Below, one piece after another: positions 37,244-46,195 of a stretch of 64,000 nucleotides of DNA. The notes beneath the pieces were generated by a model. It ran no database searches, was not told where the DNA came from, and saw nothing but the letters and a program-made list of their open reading frames with translations. Source of the DNA: Stenotrophomonas koreensis (lineage in GTDB: Bacteria; Pseudomonadota; Gammaproteobacteria; Xanthomonadales; Xanthomonadaceae); NCBI RefSeq assembly GCF_001431525.1, contig NZ_LDJH01000006.1, positions 62,001 through 126,000 of the forward strand. The letters run 5' to 3'. Each line of letters begins with the position of its first letter. Within the stretch, counting starts at the first letter, position 1. A program made the translations under genes and the position numbers.

Positions 37244-37608
37244 CGTGGAAACGGCTCCGAAAGCGTGTCGGCGGGGGCGTGGGGGAAACAAAAAAGCGAT
37301 CACTACCGGGGGGGTGGTGTCGCTGCTGGCTGGCATTGTAGGCACAGTTGCCGCTGGCTGCATGGGCACGGAGCAGAGTCTGCTGCCGCTGCTGGCAATG
37401 GTGTGTGCACATCGCCGTGGCGGCGCGCTGATGGCGCAGGGCAGGTGGTTGGCGCCGGCCGGGCTCGGGCCGGTGGTGGCGGCCAGCGCCATTTCCGGCC
37501 CAGCATTGCCGCCGAGCAGGGGCGGGCGCTGCCTGCGTGGCGTGCGCCATTGCAGGAGCCATCGTTGTACCCTGTGCACCAATTTTTGTTGCGGATCCCC
37601 GGTGCCCC
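37244..37608. other. 365-base divergent intergenic region
   Basis: This gap separates the dehydrogenase and acyltransferase starts. It contains an ATTGTA at 37335-37340, which reads TACAAT on the minus strand and could be the -10 of the dehydrogenase with a long leader of about 90 bases. A G/C homopolymer stretch and an A-run lie near 37290-37310. I see no other gene, repeat or RNA. The region is GC-rich with only short, poorly supported reading frames. Confidence 0.5.
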
Positions 37609-38487
37609 ATGTTGTGGCTGCGTGTTGTCGTCATTGTTTCGTTGATTGCCCTGAACACGCTGGTGCATGTGCCGCCGTTGGTGTTGCTGGCCCTGGTCAA
37701 GGCCCTGCTGCCGTTTGCTGGCCTGCGGCGCTGGTTCAACCCGCTGCTGACCGGCCTGGCCGAGAGCTGGATTGCGGTCAACAGCGCGATGATTGGCGCT
37801 TTTACCCGGACCGACTTTCAGGTGGACCTGCCGGCGGGTCTGCAGCGCGATGGCCACTATCTGGTGCTGGCCAACCACCAGAGCTGGGTCGATATCGTCG
37901 TGCTGCAGAAGGTCTTCAATCGCCGCATCCCGCTGCTGCGGTTTTTCCTGAAGCGTTCCCTGTTCTGGGTGCCGGTGCTGGGCCTGGCGTGGTGGGCGCT
38001 GGATTTTCCGTTCATGGGTCGTTACAGCCGCCAGCAGATTGCACGCAACCCGGAACTGGGTCGGCGGGATATGGAAACCACGCGCAAGGCCTGCGCCAAA
38101 TTTGCCGATATCCCGGTTTCGGTGATGAACTTTGTCGAAGGCACGCGGATGACCGCAGCCAAGCATGCCAGCCAGCAGTCGCCCTACCAGCACCTGCTCA
38201 AGCCCAAAAGCGGCGGCGTAGCCTTCGTGCTCGATGCGATGGGCTCCGGGCTGCAGTCGGTCATCGATGTCACCCTGGTCTACCCGGCCGGTCGGCCCTC
38301 GATGATCGACCTGATCGGCAACCGCGTTCCCCAGGTGAAGGTGCTGGTCCGCCAGCGGCCGATTCCGGCCGAACTGGTCGATGGCGATTACCAGGGCGAC
38401 CGTCAGTTCCGGGTTCGCTTCCAGCACTGGATGAACACCCTCTGGGAAGAAAAAGACCAGCAGATCAGCCGCTTGTTGCAGGGCTGA
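37609..38487 (+). CDS. acyltransferase of the PlsC/YihG type
   Basis: A 292-residue membrane-associated 1-acylglycerol-3-phosphate O-acyltransferase-like enzyme. The hydrophobic N-terminus (about 20 residues) is followed by motif I NHQSWVD (catalytic His and Asp), the motif-II region KRSLFWVPVLGLAWWALDFPFMGR, motif III FVEGTR and motif IV with TLVYP. The presence of WW and the insert around MTAAKHASQQSPYQHLLKPKSGG fits YihG rather than the main PlsC. It would make phosphatidic acid or alter acyl composition. ATG 37609 gives a good N-terminus; the longer frame has no support. An intrinsic terminator follows. Confidence 0.88.
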   Translation: MLWLRVVVIVSLIALNTLVHVPPLVLLALVKALLPFAGLRRWFNPLLTGLAESWIAVNSAMIGAFTRTDFQVDLPAGLQRDGHYLVLANHQSWVDIVVLQKVFNRRIPLLRFFLKRSLFWVPVLGLAWWALDFPFMGRYSRQQIARNPELGRRDMETTRKACAKFADIPVSVMNFVEGTRMTAAKHASQQSPYQHLLKPKSGGVAFVLDAMGSGLQSVIDVTLVYPAGRPSMIDLIGNRVPQVKVLVRQRPIPAELVDGDYQGDRQFRVRFQHWMNTLWEEKDQQISRLLQG

Positions 38488-38496
38488 GCGGCAGGC

Positions 38497-38523
38497 AAAA
38501 AGGCGCCGGGATGGCGCCTTTTT
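38497..38523 (+). terminator. intrinsic terminator of the acyltransferase gene
   Basis: Arms AAAAAGGCGCC and GGCGCCTTTTT with a 5-base loop, 10 bases beyond the stop. It ends in TTTTT. Confidence 0.9.
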
Positions 38524-38692
38524 CATTGGCCGCGTTCCGCTGGGGGCAGTGCGGCAACTTTCCCATCCTGAATATTGCATGAGTGTTGTGATTGTGTTCA
38601 CACTGTGGCGGCACGATGGATCGCCGGCCATGGTGTCGACGTGGGGGTTTACGGGCGTGTCTTCCGGCTTTCTGCTGTGGAGTACCACTTAC

Positions 38693-39109
38693 ATGAAGTT
38701 CTATGCTCTCGCCGTACTCGGTACGGCCCTGTGTTCTGCCGGTGCGTGGGCCCAGCAGCCTGCGCCGGAACCTGCGGCAGCAGACGCGATGATGGCCGGT
38801 ATCGATGCGCGCACCGGCAAGCTGCGCCGCCTGACCGATACCGAAATTGCCCAGCTCTCGGCCAAGGCGCAGAGCGAAGCGGCCGCCGCTGCACGTAGCG
38901 GGCAACGCGCCAATGCTGCCTGGGCGGCGATCCCGTTGACCGGCGCCGAGGCCGAAAAGACCCTGCGGGTGCTGCCCAATGGCATGAGTGTGGCCAGCCT
39001 GCCGTTGTCGGCGATGCATTCGATGAGCGCACAGTTGAACGCGGATGGAACCCTGGTCATTACCGAAAGCGATGCCCACCCGGTGGCGGCACAGGAGGTC
39101 AGCGAATGA
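38693..39109 (+). CDS. small secreted protein coupled to the downstream protease
   Basis: A 138-residue protein with a signal peptide (cut after AWA). The mature part begins with Pro/Ala-rich sequence and has RTGKLRRLTDTE, then a run of Ala-rich helix and a short C-terminal beta-like region. I do not recognise a domain. Its stop overlaps the ATG of the metalloprotease by 4 bases (ATGA), so the two are translationally coupled and both are exported. Small partners coupled to proteases can act as inhibitors, chaperones or maturation factors, but here that is only an inference from position. ATG 38693 gives the clean signal peptide. Confidence 0.75.
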   Translation: MKFYALAVLGTALCSAGAWAQQPAPEPAAADAMMAGIDARTGKLRRLTDTEIAQLSAKAQSEAAAAARSGQRANAAWAAIPLTGAEAEKTLRVLPNGMSVASLPLSAMHSMSAQLNADGTLVITESDAHPVAAQEVSE

Positions 39110-40785
39110 ACAAGACCCTGCTTGCTTCGGCAACCGCCTTGTTGCTGGCCAGCGCCAGCGCCCAGGCAGCGGTAAACATCCAGCTGGTCAACCAGGATCC
39201 GGCCGGTCAGGGGCTCAATGACCCGCGGGTGATCAATCCGGTGGGCGGCAATCCCGGTACCACCGTCGGCCAGCAGCGCCAGATCGTCTACAAGTTTGCC
39301 GCCGACCTGCTGGGCTCGGTATTGACCAGCACGGTGCCGGTCAAGGTCGGTGCCAGTTTCCAGGGGCTGGCCTGCACGGCCACCGGTGGCACGCTGGGTT
39401 CGGCCGGTGCCTCCTGGGTGGCTGCAGCGCCGCCGACAGCCAATGCGCCGGGGATGATTTTCCACGGTGCACTGGCCAATGCCGTGTCCGGCAGCAACAT
39501 CAACCCGGGGGCCGTGACTGACATCACCAGCCGCTTCAATGCCAACCTGGGCGGGCAGAATGCCGACGGTACGCCATGCATGACCGGTTCGGGCTGGTAC
39601 TACGGCCTGGATGGCAATACCCCGGCCGGGCAGATCAATTTCCTGGATGTGGTCATCCATGAAATTGCCCACGGTCTGGGTTTTTCCGGCTTTGTCGGCT
39701 ACACCAGCGGCGTGCTCGGTGAGCGCACCGGCATCACCGCCTACCGCGGTTACAGCGATGCCTACACCACCAATGCCTTCGACAACCTGCAGGCCCGCCG
39801 TTTCGACGACGCGGCGATGACTCCGGCCATGCGCGCGCTGTCGATCCGTACCCGTGGCGCACCGGCCTGGGCGGGGGCACAGACCAGCGCCCAGACCGCG
39901 CTGTGGCTGGATCCGGCCACGGTGCTGGAAGTCAGTGGCGGCAGTACGCCGCTGGTGACCCAGTTCTTCGGCGTGGCCTCGTTCGGCCCGACGGCCAGTA
40001 CGGCCAACTTCAATGCCCCGCTGGTGGTGGTCAATGACGGCGCCGGCGATACCGCCGATGCCTGCGAGCCACTGCAGGCCGGCAGCTTGACGGGCAGGAT
40101 CGCCTACATCAACCGCGGCGGTTGTTCCTTCGAACCGAAGGCGGTCAATGCGCAGAATGCCGGCGCGGTGGGCGTGATTATCGGCAACGTGGCGACTTCG
40201 GCCGATCCGGGCACCGCACCGGGCATGGCCGAAGACCCGAGCGTGACCGCGACGATTCCGACCATCAGCGTGAACCTGGCCGCCGCCACCCAGATCCTGG
40301 CGGGCGGTGAACTGCAGGCCCGCCTGGGAACCGTTGCCGGGCAACTGGCCGGTGCCGATGCCCAGGGGCGTGCACTGCTGTATGCGCCGGCCACGGTGGC
40401 CAGCGGCTCGTCGTTCTCGCACTTTGAAACCGCCCTCAAGCCCGATGCGCTGATGGAGCCGGCCAACACGCCCTCGACCAATGGCGCCTACATCGTCGAC
40501 CTGACCCTGGCGCTGTTCAACGACATTGGCTGGGGGGTGGATACCAGCACCACCCGCATCAATGGCTGTGATACCGGTATTGCCCGCTTCACCAACCCGG
40601 GCCTGCTGATCGGTGCCAACCTGGTGGCCAATGAAAACGTGTGCCGGGTAGCGGCCAACGGCAACCGCGTGCGCTACCTGTCGTGCATGAACAACGTCGC
40701 CGACGACCTGCGTGACCTGGGTCTGATCAGCTCGGCGGATCGGCTCAAGGTACGTACCTGTGCCACCAAGGCCGGCAGCTTGTAA
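39106..40785 (+). CDS. secreted zinc metalloprotease with PA domain insertion
   Basis: A 559-residue exported protein. A signal peptide is cut after AQA (about residue 21). The zinc motif HEIAHGLGF contains His185 and the HExxHxxGF arrangement of gluzincin/metzincin-like proteases. A protease-associated (PA) domain with ACEPLQAGSLTGRIAYINRGGCSF lies in the middle. A later catalytic portion follows (FETALKPDALMEP, FNDIGW), which returns to metalloprotease-type sequence after the PA insert. The C-terminus has three Cys. It probably digests extracellular proteins. It is coupled to the small secreted protein upstream and followed by a terminator. Related PA-domain proteases are common in Xanthomonadaceae. 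Confidence 0.82.
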   Translation: MNKTLLASATALLLASASAQAAVNIQLVNQDPAGQGLNDPRVINPVGGNPGTTVGQQRQIVYKFAADLLGSVLTSTVPVKVGASFQGLACTATGGTLGSAGASWVAAAPPTANAPGMIFHGALANAVSGSNINPGAVTDITSRFNANLGGQNADGTPCMTGSGWYYGLDGNTPAGQINFLDVVIHEIAHGLGFSGFVGYTSGVLGERTGITAYRGYSDAYTTNAFDNLQARRFDDAAMTPAMRALSIRTRGAPAWAGAQTSAQTALWLDPATVLEVSGGSTPLVTQFFGVASFGPTASTANFNAPLVVVNDGAGDTADACEPLQAGSLTGRIAYINRGGCSFEPKAVNAQNAGAVGVIIGNVATSADPGTAPGMAEDPSVTATIPTISVNLAAATQILAGGELQARLGTVAGQLAGADAQGRALLYAPATVASGSSFSHFETALKPDALMEPANTPSTNGAYIVDLTLALFNDIGWGVDTSTTRINGCDTGIARFTNPGLLIGANLVANENVCRVAANGNRVRYLSCMNNVADDLRDLGLISSADRLKVRTCATKAGSL

Positions 40786-40824
40786 GCAGCTGCCGGTGCC
40801 CGCCCCTGCGGGTTGATGCTGAAA

Positions 40825-40856
40825 CAGCAACGGGCGCCTGAGGGCGCCCGTTGCTG
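40825..40856 (+). terminator. strong hairpin after the metalloprotease gene
   Basis: Arms CAGCAACGGGCGCC and its complement, 14 bases each, with a 4-base loop, 40 bases after the stop. The U tract is poor (TTGC). Confidence 0.75.
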
Positions 40857-40994
40857 TTGCTGGGGCCGCGCAACGTGGCAGGCAGGCGGGGCAGTGCTGC
40901 CCACAAGGCACCAGCCCACGGATGCCACTGCTGCCGGCGGTGCACGGACAGGGCTGGCAGCGATGCCGGTGTTAACCTTGTGCCTTGTATTTTT

Positions 40995-41007
40995 TGTACC
41001 AGGTACA
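40995..41007. promoter_or_regulatory. 13-base palindrome before the M14 peptidase start
   Basis: TGTACC, A, GGTACA is a perfect palindrome ending 3 bases before the ATG at 41011. It could be an operator or a pausing hairpin overlapping translation initiation. Confidence 0.45.
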
Positions 41008-41010
41008 GTG

Positions 41011-41934
41011 ATGACTTCGATTGAGCAGATCAACGCGATCGGTGTGGCCGGACAACCGTGGGGGGCGCCGGAAAAGGCGCGTTGGCAGGCCCTGCAGCAG
41101 GTGCAGCGCAGCTACGCCGATGAGGTGGTGACGCGGGTCCAGGCACTGGCCGGCAAGTGGCAGGTGCAGTGCTATGGCCAGCTTGACTACGGCGATGGCC
41201 AGTACCGGTTGCTGGCTCTGCGCAGCCAACCCTGGCGCCAGGACCTGCCGGTGGCGCTGGTGACCGGTGGTGTGCATGGGTATGAAACCAGTGGCGTGCA
41301 TGGCGCCCTGCAGTTTGTCGAACAGCACGGTGACGAGTACGCCGGCAAGTACAACCTGCTGGTATTGCCGTGCATCAGCCCCTGGGGTTATGAGCGCATC
41401 CAGCGCTGGAACGCGCTGACCGTGGATCCGAATCGTTCCTTTGTGGCCGACAGCCCGGCACCGGAAGCGGCCGCGGCAATGACCCTGCTGGCCAGCATTG
41501 CCGAACCGGTGCGGGTGCATATCGACCTGCATGAAACCACCGACAGTGACGAGAGCGAATTCCGCCCGGCGCTGGCTGCACGCGATGGCAAGCCGTTCGT
41601 TGCCGGCAGCATTCCCGATGGTTTCTACCTGGTTGGCGAAAGTGAAAAGCCCCAGCCCGGTTTCCAGCAGGCCATCATCGCGGCCGTTGCGGCGGTGACG
41701 CATATCGCGCCGGCCGACGAGAACGGCGAGATCATCGGCGACAAGGTGGTCGCCCATGGCGTGATCAACTATCCGTGTCGCTCCATCGGACTGTGCGCCG
41801 GGATGACCGATGCCCCGTTCGTGACCACCACCGAGGTGTATCCGGACAGCCCGAAAGCCACCGCGCAGCAATGCAATGCCGCCCAGGTGGCAGCCGTACG
41901 CGCAGCCCTGGATTACGCGCTGGCCCACGCCTGA
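41011..41934 (+). CDS. M14-family zinc carboxypeptidase-like protein
   Basis: A 307-residue cytosolic peptidase of the carboxypeptidase A / succinylglutamate desuccinylase superfamily. The zinc ligands are in GGVHGYETSG (H-x-x-E) and the later HIDLHETTDSDESEF, which provides the distal His. No signal peptide is present, so the substrate is probably a cytosolic peptide or acylated amino acid. The ATG at 41011 starts MTSIEQINAIG; the longer frame to 40813 is within the terminator. A palindrome lies immediately before the start. Confidence 0.8.
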   Translation: MTSIEQINAIGVAGQPWGAPEKARWQALQQVQRSYADEVVTRVQALAGKWQVQCYGQLDYGDGQYRLLALRSQPWRQDLPVALVTGGVHGYETSGVHGALQFVEQHGDEYAGKYNLLVLPCISPWGYERIQRWNALTVDPNRSFVADSPAPEAAAAMTLLASIAEPVRVHIDLHETTDSDESEFRPALAARDGKPFVAGSIPDGFYLVGESEKPQPGFQQAIIAAVAAVTHIAPADENGEIIGDKVVAHGVINYPCRSIGLCAGMTDAPFVTTTEVYPDSPKATAQQCNAAQVAAVRAALDYALAHA

Positions 41935-41937
41935 GTA

Positions 41938-41962
41938 GCGGCGCCGTGTACGCTGGCGCCGC
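41938..41962 (+). terminator. hairpin after the M14 peptidase gene
   Basis: Arms GCGGCGCC and GGCGCCGC with a 9-base loop start 4 bases after the stop. No U tract follows, so it is weak as a terminator. Confidence 0.5.
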
Positions 41963-42007
41963 GCCGGTGCGGTGACTGACGGCAGGTGCGCGGCGTTGGT
42001 TTGCAGG

Positions 42008-42013
42008 CACAAT
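42008..42013 (+). promoter_or_regulatory. candidate -10 of sstT
   Basis: CACAAT followed by GG lies 29 bases before the ATG. It is of the recurring type; the -35 is not recognisable. Confidence 0.35.
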
Positions 42014-42042
42014 GGCCCGACTCCATCGATGAGCCGGACCCG

Positions 42043-43251
42043 ATGTCTACTGCCGCAACACCGTTCCGCCTGGGCCTGATCCCCCAGATTGTCATTGGCC
42101 TGCTGGCGGGCATCGTGCTGGCCCTGGCCTGGCCCGGTGCCGGGCAGGCGGTCGGGCTGCTGGGGACGGTGTTCATCTCCGCGCTGAAGGCGGTGGCCCC
42201 GGTGCTGGTGCTGGTCCTGGTCACCGCGGCCGTTGCCAGCCAGCGTGCAGCCGGTGGCAGCCACATCCGCCAGATTCTGGGCCTGTACCTGGTTGGCACC
42301 GTGGCTGCAGCACTGGTGGCGGTGGCTGCCAGTTTCCTGTTTCCGACCACCCTGGTGCTGCAGGGGGACAGTGCGCAGGCCAGTGCGCCTTCGGGCATCG
42401 GCCAGGTGCTGCAGACACTGCTGCTGCAGGTGTTCTCCAACCCGTTCGACGCCCTGGTCAATGCCAATTACATCGGCCTGTTGGCCTGGGGTGTGGCGCT
42501 GGGCCTGGCCCTGCGCCAGGCCGGCGACACCACCCGCCAGGTGGTCAGCGACCTGGCACGTGCCATTACCACCGTGGTGCGCTGGGTCATCGTGCTGGCG
42601 CCACTGGGTGTCTTCGGGATTGTCGCCTCGACCCTGGCCAGCAGTGGCCTGGAAGTGCTGGCCGGCTACCTGCGGCTGCTGATGGTGCTGGTCGGGGCGA
42701 TGCTGTTTGTGGCCCTGGTGGTCAACCCGCTGATCGTGCTGCTGGTCACCCGGCGCAACCCTTACCCGCTGGTGCTGACCTGCCTGCGTGAAAGCGGCAT
42801 CACCGCGTTTTTCACCCGCTCCTCGGCGGCCAACATCCCGGTCAACATGCGTTTGTGCCAGAAGCTGGGCCTGCATGAGTCGACCTACTCGGTGGCGATT
42901 CCGCTGGGAGCCACCATCAACATGGCCGGCGCCGCGGTGACCATCAGCGTGCTGACCCTGGCTGCCGTGCATACGTTGGGCATTGCGGTGGATCTGCCCA
43001 CGGCGCTGCTGCTCAGCGTGCTGGCCGCAGTGGGAGCCTGCGGCGCCTCCGGTGTGCCGGGTGGTTCGCTGTTGCTGATTCCACTGGCCTGCGGCCTGTT
43101 CGGCATCGACAACGATATCGCCATGCAGGTGGTGGCGGTGGGCTTTGTGGTCGGGGTGGTGCAGGACTCGGCCGAGACGGCCTTGAATTCCTCTACCGAT
43201 GTGGTGTTCACCGCCGCGGTATGCCAGCGCCAGCAGGCCGGCAACGAGTGA
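42043..43251 (+). CDS. sstT: sodium:serine/threonine symporter SstT
   Basis: A 402-residue inner-membrane transporter of the dicarboxylate/amino-acid:cation symporter family. It has about eight hydrophobic segments plus re-entrant loops. The signature [14 protein letters not shown] (serine-rich hairpin) and [11 protein letters not shown] are the SstT version of the family. Length matches (about 400-415). It imports serine and threonine with Na+. The ATG at 42043 gives the usual N-terminus; the longer frame starts in the promoter region. Confidence 0.93.
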   Translation: MSTAATPFRLGLIPQIVIGLLAGIVLALAWPGAGQAVGLLGTVFISALKAVAPVLVLVLVTAAVASQRAAGGSHIRQILGLYLVGTVAAALVAVAASFLFPTTLVLQGDSAQASAPSGIGQVLQTLLLQVFSNPFDALVNANYIGLLAWGVALGLALRQAGDTTRQVVSDLARAITTVVRWVIVLAPLGVFGIVASTLASSGLEVLAGYLRLLMVLVGAMLFVALVVNPLIVLLVTRRNPYPLVLTCLRESGITAFFTRSSAANIPVNMRLCQKLGLHESTYSVAIPLGATINMAGAAVTISVLTLAAVHTLGIAVDLPTALLLSVLAAVGACGASGVPGGSLLLIPLACGLFGIDNDIAMQVVAVGFVVGVVQDSAETALNSSTDVVFTAAVCQRQQAGNE

Positions 43252-43305
43252 GCGGCTGAGCGCTCCGACGCTGGCGGACCGGATCCGGGCCGCTGATGTC
43301 CTGCC

Positions 43306-44211
43306 TCAACGGCGCTTGCGCACCAGTGCGACCGAGGCGCTGGTCACCGCGCGGGTCAGTATTTCCATGCCCTGCACATCGCCCTTCCAGTGCTGCCAGT
43401 ACAGCGGTACATCCTCGTACACGCGCTGGCGCAGGTAGACCAGCCGCCCGGCTTCCAGATGCCTGCGCACCAGCGGCAACGGGTTCATCGTCCAGCCCAG
43501 GCCGGCCAGGTTGGCATGGACGAAGGCGCGGGTGGAGGGAATCCACCATACCGGTGGCTGCAGCGGCGTGTCGTTACCAGCCAGGCGGCGTGCATGCCGT
43601 GCCTGCAGGTCATCCTTGCGGTTGAACACCAGTACCGGGGCATTGGCCAGGCTGCCGGCATTGACCCCCTTGGAAAAATACCGGGCATGAAATTCCGGGG
43701 TGCAGGTGGCGACATAGCGGATGCTCCCCAGGGCATGGATCTGGCAGCCCTGTACCGGCTCGGCCAGGGTAGTGACCGCGCCCAGCACTTCGCCCCGGCG
43801 CAGCAGCTCGGCGGTGTGGTCCTGGTCTTCCACGTGCAGGTCCAGGCTGGCGGTGGCACTGCGTGCAAACAGTACCGTGGCCTCGGGGAACCAGGTTTCC
43901 AGACTGTCGTGATTGACCGCCACCGGGATCGAGGAGCGTGGCAGATGCTCGGCATCGATGCCGATCCGGCTCAGTGCATCGTGTTCGAGCAGGGCAGTCT
44001 GCTCGGCCAGGCGCACCAGGATCTGCCCTTCGCTGGTGGCCCGTGCTGGACTCGTGCGCTGCACCAACAGCCGGCCGACCCGGTCTTCCAGTGCCTTGAT
44101 GCGCTGGCTGATGGCCGACGGCGTCACATGCAGCACCGCCGCTGCACGCTCGAAGCTGCCTTCGCGTACCACCGCGCAGAGTGCCCGAAGCTGAGCGTGG
44201 TCCAAACGCAT
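43306..44211 (-). CDS. argP: LysR-family regulator ArgP
   Basis: A 301-residue LysR transcription factor. The N-terminal helix-turn-helix (RLDHAQLRALCAVVREGSFERAAAVLHVTPSAISQRIKALEDRVG) is typical, and the C-terminal effector domain has the ArgP/LysG pattern. It is divergent from argO, a basic amino acid exporter, exactly as in E. coli argP-argO and Corynebacterium lysG-lysE. It should activate the exporter when arginine (or lysine) is high. A TTGGTTAACCAA palindrome lies in the intergenic region. Confidence 0.92.
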   Translation of the reverse strand: MRLDHAQLRALCAVVREGSFERAAAVLHVTPSAISQRIKALEDRVGRLLVQRTSPARATSEGQILVRLAEQTALLEHDALSRIGIDAEHLPRSSIPVAVNHDSLETWFPEATVLFARSATASLDLHVEDQDHTAELLRRGEVLGAVTTLAEPVQGCQIHALGSIRYVATCTPEFHARYFSKGVNAGSLANAPVLVFNRKDDLQARHARRLAGNDTPLQPPVWWIPSTRAFVHANLAGLGWTMNPLPLVRRHLEAGRLVYLRQRVYEDVPLYWQHWKGDVQGMEILTRAVTSASVALVRKRR

Positions 44212-44229
44212 GCATTAGCCTTACTTAAT

Positions 44230-44241
44230 TTGGTTAACCAA
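44230..44241. promoter_or_regulatory. candidate ArgP operator between argP and argO
   Basis: TTGGTTAACCAA is a perfect 12-base palindrome with partly matching flanks. It lies 8 to 19 bases upstream of the argO -35, the usual place for an activator site of a LysR protein. Confidence 0.55.
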
Positions 44242-44248
44242 GTTTAGC

Positions 44249-44277
44249 TTAACTTCCTTATGGTGCATTGCGACAAT
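44249..44277 (+). promoter_or_regulatory. candidate promoter of argO
   Basis: TTAACT at 44249-44254 and GACAAT at 44272-44277 are 17 bases apart. The ATG is 57 bases downstream. Confidence 0.55.
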
Positions 44278-44333
44278 GCGCCCATTCAGCGGCTGGGTCC
44301 ACGCCGCTCCTGGAAGTAATCGGCAGGTTTCCC

Positions 44334-44993
44334 ATGTTCAACGAATTCACAGCGACCCCGGGCCTGACCGCCTGGGTCAGTGGTGCCGCTACCGGTATCG
44401 GCCTGTTTGCCGTGGTCGGGGCACAGAGCGCCTTCATCCTGCGCCAGGGCATTGCCCGCAACCACATCCTGTCCATCATCGCCACCTGCGCCCTGATCGA
44501 TGCCGCTTTCATCTTTGCCAGCGTGGCCGGGCTGCGCCGCCTGACCGAGGCGCTGCCGTGGTTGACCGGCGTGCTGCTGTGGGGTGGTGTGGCGTTTTTG
44601 CTCTGGTACGCGCTGCAGTCGGCGCGGCGGGCGATTGCCGGCAGCAGTGGCCTGCAGGTGGATGACACCCAGGCCAATTCGCGCAAGGCGATGGTGCTGG
44701 CTGCGGCCGGGTTTTCGATCATCAATCCGCACTTCTGGCTGGACATGGTGGTGATTGGCTCGATTGCCGACAATTTCGGCGCGGCGCGGATGAGTTTTGC
44801 CGCCGGTGTGGTCGGTGCCAGCCTGCTCTGGCTGACCCTGCAGGGCCTGGGCGCACGTGCGCTGGCCCCGCTGTTCACCCGGCCGCGCACCTGGCGTGTG
44901 CTGGATGGCTCGATCGCGGTGATCCTGTGCGTGCTGGCGCTGGGCCTGGCCTTCGGCGGCCTGCCCGAGGCGGCCCCGGCGGTATCGGCGTGA
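44334..44993 (+). CDS. argO: arginine/lysine exporter of the LysE/ArgO family
   Basis: A 219-residue inner-membrane exporter with about six membrane segments. The N-terminal membrane pattern with VVGAQSAFILRQG and the later LNPH-like NPHFWLD match ArgO/LysE. It exports basic amino acids and their analogues. It is divergent from argP. The ATG at 44334 starts the conserved protein; the longer frame to 44268 begins upstream of the promoter. Confidence 0.92.
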   Translation: MFNEFTATPGLTAWVSGAATGIGLFAVVGAQSAFILRQGIARNHILSIIATCALIDAAFIFASVAGLRRLTEALPWLTGVLLWGGVAFLLWYALQSARRAIAGSSGLQVDDTQANSRKAMVLAAAGFSIINPHFWLDMVVIGSIADNFGAARMSFAAGVVGASLLWLTLQGLGARALAPLFTRPRTWRVLDGSIAVILCVLALGLAFGGLPEAAPAVSA

Positions 44994-45073
44994 GCCGGAG
45001 CGCACAATCGCAGCCGATGGCTTGACCGTCACCGCCGCCGCTGTCAGCGTGTAGGCAGTCCGAGCAAGGTGTT

Positions 45074-46189
45074 GTGCTGTTGAAATCCGTCTGCCTGTCC
45101 CTGGGTCTGCGTCTGGCGGTGGTGGCGGGGCTGCTGCTGATGGCCGCCTGTGCCAGCCGCCAGCCGCGCGCACCGCTGGAAGTGGAACAGCTGCGCCAAC
45201 GCATTGCCGCACGCATCCCGGCCGGGGTGGATGACCGTAGCGGCTGGGCGGCCGACATCCAGACCGCCTTCCATGCCCAGGGCATCGCCGGCAACGATGA
45301 GAACATCTGCGCCACCCTGGCGGTGATCGAGCAGGAGTCCGGCTACAAGGCCGATCCGGTGGTTGCCGATCTTGGCCGGCTGGCACGCGGCGAACTGGAA
45401 CGCCGGGCCCGCGCCAAACGGGTGCCGCGGCTGGCCCTGAGCGCCGCGTTGAACCTGGCGTCGCTGGATGGGCGCAGTTACGGCCAACGCCTGGAGGCGG
45501 TACGCACGGAAGGCCAGCTCAGCGAACTGTATGAGGAAATCATCAGCCGTCTGCCGCTGGGCGCGCGCCTGCTCGGCGAGCACAACCCGGTGCAGACCGG
45601 TGGCCCGATGCAGGTTTCCATCGCCTTTGCCGAGCAGCACATGGACGGTTATCCGTATCCGGCCGGCAACGCGCGCCAGGAAGTCTTCAGCCGGCGTGGT
45701 GGGGTGTATTTCGGCATTGCCCACCTGCTTGGCTATGCCACCCCGTACACCCGCAAGATCCACCGCTTTGCCGATTACAACGCCGGCTGGTATGCCAGCC
45801 GCAATGCTGCCTTCCAGCAGGCGGTAGCGGTGGCCAGTGGCCGCCCGCTGGCACTGGATGGCGACCTGCTGCTGCCCGGCGCACCGCTGGACAAGCCCGG
45901 GCAGACCGAGGCCGCCGTGCGCAGCCTGTCGGTACAGCTGGGCATGGATGAGCAGGCGATCCGGCGCGAACTGGCCCGCGGCAACAGCCTGCACTTCAAT
46001 GACAGCCCGCTGTTTGTGGCGGTGTTCGCGCTGGCCGAGAGAAAGCAGGGCAGCCCGCTGCCGCGTGAGCGCCTGCCCGGGATCACGCTGGAAAGCCCGA
46101 AAATCACCCGTGAACTGACCACCGCCTGGTTTGCGACCCGGGTGTATGAGCGCTACCAGCGCTGCATGTCAGCAAGCGCGGCCGGCTGA
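45074..46189 (+). CDS. DUF1615-family lipoprotein
   Basis: A 371-residue predicted lipoprotein: signal sequence with lipobox MAAC (about residue 26), then a globular domain. The region CATLAVIEQESGYKADP recalls lytic-transglycosylase-like motifs (Glu-Ser-Gly), and the domain matches what I recall as DUF1615, present in Xanthomonadaceae and Pseudomonas. The function is not known. GTG 45074 is the start with AAGG 4 bases before it. The segment GEHNPVQTGGPMQVSIAFA also fits a peptidoglycan-active fold. It is not in an obvious operon. Confidence 0.7.
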   Translation: MLLKSVCLSLGLRLAVVAGLLLMAACASRQPRAPLEVEQLRQRIAARIPAGVDDRSGWAADIQTAFHAQGIAGNDENICATLAVIEQESGYKADPVVADLGRLARGELERRARAKRVPRLALSAALNLASLDGRSYGQRLEAVRTEGQLSELYEEIISRLPLGARLLGEHNPVQTGGPMQVSIAFAEQHMDGYPYPAGNARQEVFSRRGGVYFGIAHLLGYATPYTRKIHRFADYNAGWYASRNAAFQQAVAVASGRPLALDGDLLLPGAPLDKPGQTEAAVRSLSVQLGMDEQAIRRELARGNSLHFNDSPLFVAVFALAERKQGSPLPRERLPGITLESPKITRELTTAWFATRVYERYQRCMSASAAG

Positions 46190-46195
46190 GCGCGG

